Shown here piece by piece: positions 1 to 6,746 of a DNA stretch of 27,788 nt. Under the pieces are notes generated by a model. That model was not told the DNA's origin, did not search any database, and saw only the letters and a list, made by a program, of their open reading frames with translations. Each line of letters starts with the position of its first letter. The first letter of the stretch is position 1. Origin of the DNA: a virus. The position numbers and the translations under genes were made by a program. Location: positions 1 to 27,788 of IMG/VR virus record IMGVR_UViG_3300033571_003732; one strand, 5' to 3'.

Positions 1-81
1 AGAATTAGCATCGCATTTAATACCTTCGCAAAAGGTATCTTTGGTAATGCTGATAATGCTACAGAATTGGTCTTGACATAG
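1..81 (+). CDS. 2OG-Fe(II) oxygenase-like protein, C-terminal fragment
   Basis: The window opens inside an open frame that reads 26 residues to a TAG stop at 79-81. The visible tail contains RISIAFNTFAKGIFG followed by a TEL-x-L ending. Many 2OG-Fe(II) oxygenases of marine T4-like phages end with an R-[IV]-S-I-x-F-N-x-F-x-K-G pattern of this kind; the Arg would bind the 2-oxoglutarate carboxylate and the rest is the last strands of the jelly roll. The catalytic HxD...H residues would lie outside the window, so the call rests on the tail alone. The last codons, TTG ACA TAG, double as the -35 element of the next promoter. Confidence 0.5.
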   Translation, partial: RISIAFNTFAKGIFGNADNATELVLT

Positions 82-101
82 AAGCCTATTTCGTCTATAA
101 T
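73..101 (+). promoter_or_regulatory. sigma70-type promoter for the 127-279 gene and tRNA cluster
   Basis: TTGACA at 73-78 and TATAAT at 96-101 with a 17-base spacer match the bacterial consensus exactly. The -35 overlaps the stop region of the upstream gene. It would drive the small gene at 127 and probably the three tRNA genes that follow with no visible terminator between. Confidence 0.8.
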
Positions 102-126
102 ACTTTCAATGATGAGGAGAGAATAG

Positions 127-279
127 ATGTTCAAGGTAACTTTCGACTATAAAGCAAAAGACGGCTTTTTGACTGAAGGAGAAATTGTATTTAATTCTCT
201 CAAAGCGGCTTTTATGTGTATAAATACATTGGCTGAAAAGTATAAGTTGGTTGGTAAGCCGACCATTGAAAGAGTGTAA
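127..279 (+). CDS. small unknown protein, 50 aa
   Basis: A 50-codon gene placed just downstream of a consensus promoter, with AGGAG at 115-119 seven bases before the ATG. The product starts MFKVTFDYKAKDGFLTEGE and has the look of a short beta-alpha domain with no Cys and no membrane segment. I do not recognise a family. It is the leader gene of a unit that continues into tRNA-Tyr only eight bases after its stop. A TATAAATA string at 219-226 lies inside the coding region and is probably chance. Confidence 0.65.
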   Translation: MFKVTFDYKAKDGFLTEGEIVFNSLKAAFMCINTLAEKYKLVGKPTIERV

Positions 280-287
280 AGAGTATC

Positions 288-371
288 GCCGAGACCGCCT
301 GAGTGGACGGGCACCCGACTGTAAATCGGACGTCTTAGACACGGTAGGTTCGAACCCTACTCTCGGCACCA
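288..371 (+). tRNA. tRNA-Tyr (GTA)
   Basis: The acceptor strands GCCGAGA (288-294) and TCTCGGC (361-367) pair fully, followed by discriminator A and an encoded CCA at 369-371. The anticodon loop CTGTAAA sits between CCGA and TCGG and gives anticodon GTA. The T arm has GGTTCGAACC. A long variable arm is present, as expected for bacterial tRNA-Tyr (class II). First of three adjacent tRNA genes. Confidence 0.95.
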
Positions 372-376
372 TATTC

Positions 377-452
377 GCTTCGGTAGCTCAGTTGGTAGAG
401 CACGGGATTGAAGATCCTGGTGTCGGCGGTTCGATCCCGTCCTGAAGCACCA
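377..452 (+). tRNA. tRNA-Phe (GAA)
   Basis: Acceptor strands GCTTCGG (377-383) and CTGAAGC (442-448) pair with one G-U wobble; discriminator A449 and CCA 450-452 are encoded. The anticodon stem CGGGA/TCCTG encloses loop TTGAAGA, giving anticodon GAA. T arm GGTTCGATCC is canonical. It lies five bases after the tRNA-Tyr CCA. Confidence 0.95.
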
Positions 453-456
453 TATT

Positions 457-547
457 GGAGGGTTGGCTGAGTGGTCGAAAGCAGCTCATTGCTAACGAGT
501 CGTACCCTAATAAGGTACCATAGGTTCGAATCCTATACCCTCCGCCA
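457..547 (+). tRNA. tRNA-Ser (GCT)
   Basis: GGAGGGT at 457 pairs with the 3' strand ending CCCTCC at 543; discriminator G544 and CCA 545-547 are encoded. The loop TTGCTAA between CTCA and CGAG gives anticodon GCT, decoding AGC/AGU. A long variable arm (around TACCCTAATAAGGTA) fits a class II tRNA-Ser. Its CCA runs directly into a TATAAATA box. Confidence 0.95.
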
Positions 548-555
548 TATAAATA
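548..555 (+). promoter_or_regulatory. candidate T4-type late promoter (TATAAATA)
   Basis: TATAAATA at 548-555 is the exact consensus of T4 late promoters, which are read by sigma gp55 with the gp33 coactivator and need no -35. It starts one base after the tRNA-Ser CCA, about 75 bases before the secreted beta-barrel gene. No proper sigma70 promoter is visible in the 548-628 leader. The same TATAAATAAT string occurs before the tmRNA, and a gene 33 homologue is present in the window. Confidence 0.55.
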
Positions 556-628
556 ATACAAACATTGCTCTGATTGACTTCGCTATGATGTTGATGACTT
601 AAACATCGTCCACACATAGGGAGGTCTC

Positions 629-2359
629 ATGAACAAGTTTCTAGCCGCTGCGGCGGCTCTATTTGCGTTTGTCGGCGTAGCATCAGCACAAACTCTGCCT
701 GCTGGTTATCTCGGAACAGTAACAGGTAACACGCCTAACACCTGGCAGACATTTACTTATACATTCACCCCATCAACAACTGGTGCCAACTTCATTGGCT
801 TTGCGTTTCGTCAAGATCCTGCATTCTGGACATTTGACAATGTATCGCTGACTGCATCTGGATCCAGCACAAATCTGCTAACTAATGGTGCATTTACATC
901 AGGCGGTTCTATCAACGTTACAACAACCAATGGTCCATCTTCCATTCAAGCTCCTACTAATTGGGGTGTGTGGTATCAGAATGGAACATATCCAGCAGCT
1001 GCTGGTACATGGCAAGACATTGGCGGAACAAACGGTGGCGTCTGGTACGACGGTGCCGTAGGAACATTCGATGGTATCTATCAAGGAATTATTCTCCAAG
1101 CGGGAACAACATACACTATTACATTTGATGTTTCTGGTAACAATACAGCAGATACTGGTCCAGTTCAGCTAGGTATCTATGGCGGCGCTTGCGATAACGT
1201 ATCACTTGCTGCTTCTAGCTGTACGATTCCATCGTCTGTAGGATTTACTACACTCGCAACTCCTGCTGAAGGTGCATCTGCTGGTAATCCAACACCAACA
1301 CTTGTAAGTAGTGTTGCAACAACGCCAACTTCTACTTCAACAACAACTTATGGCACACCAACTGTAACAACACAAGTTGTTGATGCAAGCACAAATGATA
1401 GAGTTCGTTTTACTGTAACCAGAACAACGACTCCGATTACATCAACGCCATTTACAACGACAACCACTACAACTCCACAAACATTAGAAACATATAGTGA
1501 TGGTTCTACCGTAACAGTAGCAGGAACTCCAACTACATCTACAACAACTGGTGTAACACTAACAACTGGTTCTGCTACAACTACAACCAGAGCTGTATCA
1601 TCAGCTGGAACAAAAGATGCAATTTCGCATCGCAATATGAATCTGTTTTTAATTGACCCGCTTTCTACTCGTGATGGTGTTTGGGCTACACCAATGATGA
1701 GTCGTGGCGGTGGTTTTGCCACATCTGGTGCTGCGATGGGATGGCAACGTACAATCGACAACAATACATTTGGCTTTGCTCTGAACTATACAGAAGGCAA
1801 CTCCAAAGGATATGCTGGATCTGATACATCAACAAATGCAACAGCAGGAACTGCATATATTCTAAGTCGTCAGCCATATCTATGGTTTAAGGGTGCAGTA
1901 GGATTTAGCTCAAGCAATCATCAAACTACAGTATCAATTCCAGAATTTGCTTTGACTAATACATCAAAGATTCGTCAGAACAATATCTATGGTGATTTTG
2001 GTATATACTCGCCAGTAACATTCTATGGATTACGTCCACTTGCTGGTATACTTATGAATACATGGAGTTTGAACGGTAGCGAGTCTGGTTCTGTATTACT
2101 GTCAAGCTTGCCAGCAAACGGAAACAGTTCTCGTGCTAGCCCATATGTTGGTACTCGTTATGAGTTTAATGATACGTTTGCTTTGGAAAGCAAAGTTCTT
2201 ATGAATACTGATTATAAGACTGTTATAAGTAATAGACTTACAGCCTCTCGTCCAGTAACATCAAATGTTTCGCTTAATGCTACGATTGGATTTGACAGAG
2301 GTGTCGAACAGAAGTATAATAATGTATATGGTCTAATAGGGTTAAAGGTTGCTTTCTAA
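629..2359 (+). CDS. secreted outer-membrane beta-barrel (autotransporter-like) protein
   Basis: 576 aa, started by ATG 629 after AGGGAGG. Residues 1-20 (MNKFLAAAAALFAFVGVASA) are a textbook Sec signal peptide with an Ala-x-Ala cleavage site. About residues 25-200 are beta-rich and resemble a jelly-roll, carbohydrate-binding-like fold (TFDNVSL, W- and G-rich strands), with one Cys pair near residue 190. About 205-325 is an extreme Thr/Ser/Pro linker. The last 250 residues alternate aromatic and small residues in amphipathic strands and end in Phe (GLKVAF), the C-terminal signature read by the BAM machinery. The overall plan matches an autotransporter or adhesin. I infer export to the host outer membrane late in infection, under the TATAAATA box at 548. 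Tail-fibre proteins do not normally carry Sec signals. Exact family not recognised. Confidence 0.75.
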   Translation: MNKFLAAAAALFAFVGVASAQTLPAGYLGTVTGNTPNTWQTFTYTFTPSTTGANFIGFAFRQDPAFWTFDNVSLTASGSSTNLLTNGAFTSGGSINVTTTNGPSSIQAPTNWGVWYQNGTYPAAAGTWQDIGGTNGGVWYDGAVGTFDGIYQGIILQAGTTYTITFDVSGNNTADTGPVQLGIYGGACDNVSLAASSCTIPSSVGFTTLATPAEGASAGNPTPTLVSSVATTPTSTSTTTYGTPTVTTQVVDASTNDRVRFTVTRTTTPITSTPFTTTTTTTPQTLETYSDGSTVTVAGTPTTSTTTGVTLTTGSATTTTRAVSSAGTKDAISHRNMNLFLIDPLSTRDGVWATPMMSRGGGFATSGAAMGWQRTIDNNTFGFALNYTEGNSKGYAGSDTSTNATAGTAYILSRQPYLWFKGAVGFSSSNHQTTVSIPEFALTNTSKIRQNNIYGDFGIYSPVTFYGLRPLAGILMNTWSLNGSESGSVLLSSLPANGNSSRASPYVGTRYEFNDTFALESKVLMNTDYKTVISNRLTASRPVTSNVSLNATIGFDRGVEQKYNNVYGLIGLKVAF

Positions 2360-3206
2360 ACATACTGAATTTTTTGGTTATGAACATCCTATAGTTTGCG
2401 CTGCCATGACTTGTGTCAGCGATGTAAACTTGGCTATAGCTTGTGCTAAGGCTGGAGTTGTTCCTAGCCTTAGCACTGCTCCAGGACGAGATAAAATTCC
2501 AACTCTACAGAAGACCGTCGGTGAATTTTATAGAGAGATGGGTCATTGTAAACTTGTACTAGGTTTGATTAAACCTGTATTTGGAACTCTTGAAGATTTC
2601 GAGAACTTGGTAATCGAACTTGTTAGAAAATACAAGATATCTCATGTCGAATATGTCGAAATGAAATACTCTTTTGAGTTTGTCAAAAAACTAAACGATC
2701 TTGGTTGTAAAGTCATGGTCAAACATGCACAACCTAGTCTACTGAGAGTTAAATGTGACGCAATTACACTCAAAGGAAATGAAGCTGCAGGATATAGTTC
2801 CACTTTACCTCTCAAAGAAGTTTTTATGGAGCAAATAAATAAGACCAATGTTCCTATTATAGCTTCTGGTGGAATTTCAACAAAAGAACATATAGACTTT
2901 TATATCAACAATGGAGCCATTGCAGTATCCATAGGCACATTGTTTGCAGCAAGTTTAGAGTCCAGAATTGCAGAAGCTACTAAGCTGGAAATGATTAGAC
3001 GAACATCTGACGATATATCGTATCTTGCTGATACTCCATTTAGAGGAATTATATACAGAAACGAACCAGATGGTTCTAGTCATGCATTAGAGCATGCCGT
3101 TCAAGGTAATTTTAATAGTGGTCATATATTTGTTGGAACAGGAATAGATCAAGTTAAAGAAATTCTACCAGTTCAAGAAATCGTCAATAGATTGTTATGT
3201 CGGTGA
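2349..3206 (+). CDS. nitronate monooxygenase-like FMN TIM-barrel protein
   Basis: 285 aa, probable TTG start at 2349 overlapping the previous gene by 11 bases, with AGGG at 2338-2341 seven bases upstream. The N-terminal HPIVCAAM resembles the first strand of the nitronate monooxygenase (2-nitropropane dioxygenase) family. KGNEAAGY (about 142-149) corresponds to the family's G-x-E-A-G-G-H phosphate-binding loop, PIIASGGIS (about 169-177) to the FMN phosphate strand, and SIGTLFAASLES (about 195-206) to the final G-T-x-F motif with the usual E-S. The usual catalytic His of G-G-H is replaced by Tyr, and the protein is shorter than typical family members (roughly 320-350 aa), so the substrate is uncertain; it may be another FMN-dependent reductase or isomerase. 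Its stop lies inside tRNA-Trp. Confidence 0.65.
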   Translation: MLSKHTEFFGYEHPIVCAAMTCVSDVNLAIACAKAGVVPSLSTAPGRDKIPTLQKTVGEFYREMGHCKLVLGLIKPVFGTLEDFENLVIELVRKYKISHVEYVEMKYSFEFVKKLNDLGCKVMVKHAQPSLLRVKCDAITLKGNEAAGYSSTLPLKEVFMEQINKTNVPIIASGGISTKEHIDFYINNGAIAVSIGTLFAASLESRIAEATKLEMIRRTSDDISYLADTPFRGIIYRNEPDGSSHALEHAVQGNFNSGHIFVGTGIDQVKEILPVQEIVNRLLCR

Positions 3207-3272
3207 AGTGTTACGGTAGCACATCGGTCTCCAAAACCGAGAGCCTGGGTTCGACTCCTAGCACCGGCGCCA
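3199..3272 (+). tRNA. tRNA-Trp (CCA)
   Basis: Acceptor strands GTCGGTG (3199-3205) and CACCGGC (3262-3268) pair with one wobble; discriminator G3269 and CCA 3270-3272 are encoded. The anticodon loop CTCCAAA between CGGT and ACCG gives anticodon CCA. The T arm GGGTTCGACTCC is canonical. Its first eight bases are also the last codons and stop of the upstream TIM-barrel gene. Confidence 0.93.
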
Positions 3273-3287
3273 TCTTGTAGGTGTAAA

Positions 3288-3701
3288 ATGCTAGAATGTC
3301 TTATGATGGGAGATAGTATTGCAGTAGGTATTGGGCAAAACAGACCCGAATGTGTAACTATTGCAAAGGTTGGTATCACCAGTGACAAATGGTACAAACA
3401 ATATTCTCACAGAATAGATCAACCATTTAAAATTGTTGTGATTAGTCTTGGAACTAACGACTGGAAAACTACATATACAGCAGAATACTTATATGATATT
3501 CGTAAAAAAGTCAAAGCAAACGCTGTTGTTTGGATTCTACCTAGCTTAACTTTGAAGCCTACACAACGTGCTATTGTACGAGAGATAGCGAGTGAGTTCA
3601 AAGATAAAACAATGGATATCTCACAGTTTATCGGACCAGATGGTATTCATCCAACAGGTCGTGGTTATCAAACTATTGCTAGGTCGCTAAAGAATGAATG
3701 A
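3288..3701 (+). CDS. SGNH/GDSL-family hydrolase
   Basis: 137 aa. The three SGNH blocks are visible: GDSIAVG with catalytic Ser10, GTND (55-58) with the block III Asn57, and DGIHPTGRGY with Asp118 and His121 of the catalytic dyad. Family members are esterases, acetylhydrolases or lipases that often remove O-acetyl groups from glycans; at 137 aa this is a minimal version. No signal peptide, so it acts in the cytoplasm unless it is part of a particle. It starts 15 bases after tRNA-Trp and overlaps the methyltransferase gene by eight bases. Together with the downstream radical SAM and glycosyltransferase genes it suggests processing of a sugar or surface glycan; the substrate is unknown. Confidence 0.8.
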   Translation: MLECLMMGDSIAVGIGQNRPECVTIAKVGITSDKWYKQYSHRIDQPFKIVVISLGTNDWKTTYTAEYLYDIRKKVKANAVVWILPSLTLKPTQRAIVREIASEFKDKTMDISQFIGPDGIHPTGRGYQTIARSLKNE

Positions 3702-4287
3702 ACCAAAACTTTGGTCTGATGGATGGGACTATAACGAAGTAACTAAAGATCGTCCATCAAGCTGGAAATTATATTCTAGAATTAACGATTATAGGTTTTT
3801 CTTAGAAAATGGAAAAGAACGAAGACTAATTGATATTATAAACGAGTTTGGCATTAAGTCTATATTAGATTACGGTTGTGGAAATAGTACATCAATCAGA
3901 AGAATACTACAAAGCTCAAACAAAACCAATGTAAAGTTATACGACTATGATCCCTTTGTCAAAGGGAAAGATATTAGACCTAATGAAATGTTTGATATGG
4001 TTGTATGCCATAATGTTCTGGGTGGTATAGAAGAAAACTATGTTCCTGCGGTAATTGAAGACCTAATAAACTACTCCAAAAAGATTGTTATAATAAAAAT
4101 TCCTACTGGAAAAGAAAGAGTTGAAGGCTTTGTAAAACAAATACATAGTATCAAGCATATAGATGTTTTGGAATCTTCTATATTAAGTGCAAACGAATAT
4201 TCAGCAAAGATTACCCTATCACAACTCTTTGTCTATTTTCTATTGAGAAAACATGAGCAAACTGATGAAGAATATAAATCTAGATGA
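3694..4287 (+). CDS. SAM-dependent methyltransferase-like protein
   Basis: 197 aa, overlapping the SGNH hydrolase gene by eight bases. ILDYGCGNS at about 57-65 is motif I (the SAM-binding Gly loop) of class I Rossmann methyltransferases; KLYDYDPF about 25 residues later fits the acidic end of strand 2, and FDMVVCHNVL fits motif IV/post-I. The C-terminal part is Lys/Ile-rich and less clear. It belongs to the broad small-molecule methyltransferase group (Methyltransf_11/23 type) and could act on a sugar, lipid or nucleoside. The neighbours favour a glycan or secondary modification role but do not prove it. Confidence 0.7.
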   Translation: MNEPKLWSDGWDYNEVTKDRPSSWKLYSRINDYRFFLENGKERRLIDIINEFGIKSILDYGCGNSTSIRRILQSSNKTNVKLYDYDPFVKGKDIRPNEMFDMVVCHNVLGGIEENYVPAVIEDLINYSKKIVIIKIPTGKERVEGFVKQIHSIKHIDVLESSILSANEYSAKITLSQLFVYFLLRKHEQTDEEYKSR

Positions 4288-4735
4288 AGTCCGTGAGTTT
4301 ATCCGTAATACCTCAGACAATACATGTATCTATCTTGGAGCGGATTCTAAAAGATACTGTGGTAAAGATAATAACTGGTATGCAAATTATACATTAGCTA
4401 TTGTTATTCACTATGACGGCTGTCGTGGCTGTAAAGTATTTGGCTATATGGAAACTGAACGAGATTTTGACCAGCGCAAGGATCGTCCTGCCTATCGCCT
4501 TATGAATGAAGTATATAAAGTGGCTCAGCTATACATGGATCTAGCAGAGGCAATTGGAGATCGTCATGCTGAAGTACATTTGGATATTAATCCAGATTTC
4601 ATGCACGGTTCTAGCTGTGTGGTACATCAGGCGATTGGCTACATCCAGGGCACTTGCAATGTGGTCCCTCGTGTTAAGCCTGATGCTTTTGCTGCAAGTT
4701 ATGCTGCTGATCGTCTTGTAGAAATTTTGGCATAA
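4253..4735 (+). CDS. RNase H-like protein (YkuK-type family)
   Basis: 160 aa. IYLGADSKRY near the N-terminus followed by a strand-rich YANYTLAIVIHY segment and EVHLDINPD (about 103-111) matches the YkuK/DUF458 family of RNase H-fold proteins, whose conserved Asp residues are in G-x-D-S-K and in the later D-x-N strand. The C-terminal KPDAFAASYAADRL is also typical. The biochemical role of the family is not settled; a nuclease or RNA-related role is assumed from the fold. The first ATG overlaps the methyltransferase by 35 bases; ATG at 4265 is an alternative start. Downstream is a clear promoter, so this gene closes its unit. Confidence 0.65.
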   Translation: MSKLMKNINLDEVREFIRNTSDNTCIYLGADSKRYCGKDNNWYANYTLAIVIHYDGCRGCKVFGYMETERDFDQRKDRPAYRLMNEVYKVAQLYMDLAEAIGDRHAEVHLDINPDFMHGSSCVVHQAIGYIQGTCNVVPRVKPDAFAASYAADRLVEILA

Positions 4736-4743
4736 AAAGGCAC

Positions 4744-4773
4744 TTGACAATCTACCCCCTTCTGCCATATAAT
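4744..4773 (+). promoter_or_regulatory. early-type promoter (TTGACAAT ... TATAAT)
   Basis: TTGACA 4744-4749, followed by AT, and TATAAT 4768-4773 with an 18-base spacer, between the stop at 4735 and the ATG at 4800. It should drive the 4800 gene, the radical SAM gene and the glycosyltransferase. Confidence 0.85.
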
Positions 4774-4799
4774 AAGTATTGTAACGAGGGTCAGATATC

Positions 4800-5195
4800 A
4801 TGGCTATTCTACCGGTCTACTATACCACAAACAATCTGCGTAAGCGTAAGGCTCGTAAGGCAACTCAGTCTCAGATTGAGTCCCAGCATAAGACTAATGA
4901 ATTGCTAGAACGTGTAGGTTACTTCAAGGCAAAGAAAACACAGCCAAAGAAGTTTTCATATTCGTTGGCAGTTGAGTCCAATGCTGCTCCTTTGTCTAAT
5001 ACTATTCCTGGTGGTATTGCTGCCAAGAAAGATGTTCTCAATGATCACAAGTGGAAACGTGACCACGAAGAACGTCCGGAGACCATCAAGGCTATTGAGC
5101 AGAAGGCTAAGCGTGTGGCTCCTGCATATAACAAGGGTGCTACCCAATATATTACCGACGGTACCGAGGCTAAGTATCTTGGAAGGAAAATTTAG
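4800..5195 (+). CDS. conserved phage protein of unknown function, basic, 131 aa
   Basis: Starts at ATG 4800 directly after a promoter, with CGAGGGT eight bases upstream. The product is Lys/Arg-rich throughout, has no membrane segment, and contains a run of charged helix (about 12-45) and a C-terminal AYNKGATQYITDGTEAKYLG segment. I recall similar V-A-P-x-Y-N-K-G tails in unnamed proteins of T4-like phages, but no function. The final G-x-E-A-K-Y-L-G resembles a motif near the N-terminus of the 7786 gene product. A role in binding nucleic acid is possible from charge alone. Confidence 0.7.
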   Translation: MAILPVYYTTNNLRKRKARKATQSQIESQHKTNELLERVGYFKAKKTQPKKFSYSLAVESNAAPLSNTIPGGIAAKKDVLNDHKWKRDHEERPETIKAIEQKAKRVAPAYNKGATQYITDGTEAKYLGRKI

Positions 5196-5198
5196 GTA

Positions 5199-6746
5199 TT
5201 GATTAAAAAAATCATCATATTCTCCGAAAACAATGGAGATGTGGTCAACTTTATGAAATCTGCTTCTAGCCTACGACTTTCGTACATGCTGCGAAACGTA
5301 GGCTATGAAGTTATGCAGGTTCATAATTGCTTGTCTTTTACCTATGACGAATTAGAACTAATCTTGGAATCCTTTAGTAAGGGTGAACCTGTTCTTGTTT
5401 GTATTAGCACTTCATTTATTAGTACGATTCACCGCAAGAATATTATATTTGACGAATCTAAATTTGCCGAAGGTGAAGCATGGGGCATGCCTACATTCAA
5501 CTTCTTTCTTCGTTTGATGAAAGCTGCCAAGAGAAAAAATTTTCCAATTGTTATGGGTGGCTGGGAAGTAAACGCTTGGAAGTTTCGCAAAAAAGATCGT
5601 CATCAATATGGTATTGATGTACTAGATCAATATGTCTCATATTATATAACTAACAATAATATCGAACATATCGTTAAAGTATGTCGAGGTGAGCACATTG
5701 ATCATATAGATGTTGAGGGTTCTCGTTTTGTTAGAGGATCCGAAGTTTTAGATTATTCAGATTGTTCTTCTGCTCCAATTGCTTCAGACTTTATTATGCC
5801 CGGTGAAGCACTATCTACTGAGATAGCAGCAGGTTGTATCTTTAGCTGTCAATTTTGTAACTATGCTGCTTTAGGTAAAAAGAAGCATGAGTATATGCGT
5901 ACTTATGAAAGTTTAGAGCAAGAATTGATTTCGAACTACGAGAACTTCAAAACTCGTGTATATCTACTGTCAGACAATATTATGAACGACTATGAAGAAA
6001 AGTTGAAGTTTCTTATTCGTATTCGTGAGAAAACGGGTATTGATATTCGTTGGACCGGTTATGTTAGATTGGATACGATTAAGCGAAAAGAGCAAGCACA
6101 ACTGCTTTTAGATTCTGGTATTGCTGGTGCAACATTTGGCATAGAATCGCTCAAGAAAGAGGCTGGTCCAAGTATCGGAAAGATGACCGATAAAGATAAG
6201 CTGCTAAAATCTTTTGAGATATTTAGAAGTGTTATCGGTGACAATGCTATTACAACTGGTTCTTTTATTGCAGGTCTACCAACTGAAACTCCGGATGACT
6301 TGAACAAGACATACGAGTGGTTGAACTCAGAAGAAGGTAAATATTTCTTAGACGGTTATACATTTACTTCACTTTTGCTATATCAAGATAACGAAAATAA
6401 GAATGAGATTAACAAGTCTCGTAATAATCCATTTAAAGACTATGTTAGTCACGGCTCAGCATGGAATTCGTCACTTTGGACTAGTCCTTGGGGTCATTCT
6501 TCCAAATACATAGCATTAGCTAGAAAATATCAGATAGATTCCTTAAAAACAAGAAGTAGAATTAGAGCATTCTCTATTCCCTTTCTACATAATATTGGTT
6601 TAAGTGTCGAAAAATCTGTTAACATTGTACGAACAATGACTGTAGATCAATCAAATATGATCTTAGAAAAGATTACCCCAAACAATCAAATTATGATTAA
6701 TAAGTACAAGAAGATGCTTTTGAACGGAGTAGTAAATAATGACTAA
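5199..6746 (+). CDS. radical SAM enzyme
   Basis: 515 aa from a probable TTG start at 5199 (upstream GGAAGG and TAGG; the N-terminal KIIIFSENNGD strand argues against a later start). About 1-190 form a Rossmann-like N-terminal region of the kind that precedes radical SAM domains in B12-binding-type enzymes, but I see no clear D-x-H-x-x-G cobalamin motif. Cys213, Cys217 and Cys220 (CIFSCQFC) form the CxxxCxxC motif that binds the 4Fe-4S cluster. Later features fit the radical SAM barrel: IRWTGYVRLD, GATFGIESL and TGSFIAGLPTETPDD (the GxIxGxPxE-like motif near strand 6). It overlaps the glycosyltransferase gene by eight bases, so the two are likely co-expressed. The substrate is unknown; a modified sugar, lipid or peptide is conceivable. 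Confidence 0.85.
   Translation: MIKKIIIFSENNGDVVNFMKSASSLRLSYMLRNVGYEVMQVHNCLSFTYDELELILESFSKGEPVLVCISTSFISTIHRKNIIFDESKFAEGEAWGMPTFNFFLRLMKAAKRKNFPIVMGGWEVNAWKFRKKDRHQYGIDVLDQYVSYYITNNNIEHIVKVCRGEHIDHIDVEGSRFVRGSEVLDYSDCSSAPIASDFIMPGEALSTEIAAGCIFSCQFCNYAALGKKKHEYMRTYESLEQELISNYENFKTRVYLLSDNIMNDYEEKLKFLIRIREKTGIDIRWTGYVRLDTIKRKEQAQLLLDSGIAGATFGIESLKKEAGPSIGKMTDKDKLLKSFEIFRSVIGDNAITTGSFIAGLPTETPDDLNKTYEWLNSEEGKYFLDGYTFTSLLLYQDNENKNEINKSRNNPFKDYVSHGSAWNSSLWTSPWGHSSKYIALARKYQIDSLKTRSRIRAFSIPFLHNIGLSVEKSVNIVRTMTVDQSNMILEKITPNNQIMINKYKKMLLNGVVNND

Noticed and set aside
219-226. TATAAATA late-promoter match
   Set aside because: It is inside the 127-279 coding region with tRNA genes right after; probably chance in AT-rich codons.
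106-372. 88-aa minus-strand open frame
   Set aside because: It runs antisense across the small gene and tRNA-Tyr, which are well supported; it has no ribosome site or promoter.
251-445. 64-aa plus-strand open frame
   Set aside because: It reads through tRNA-Tyr and tRNA-Phe; a tRNA artefact.
574-589. TTGACT with TATGAT before the beta-barrel gene
   Set aside because: The two elements are only four bases apart, so they cannot form one promoter.
1348-1764. 138-aa minus-strand open frame
   Set aside because: It is the Val-rich antisense shadow of the Thr-rich linker of the beta-barrel protein (ACN codons read as NGT).
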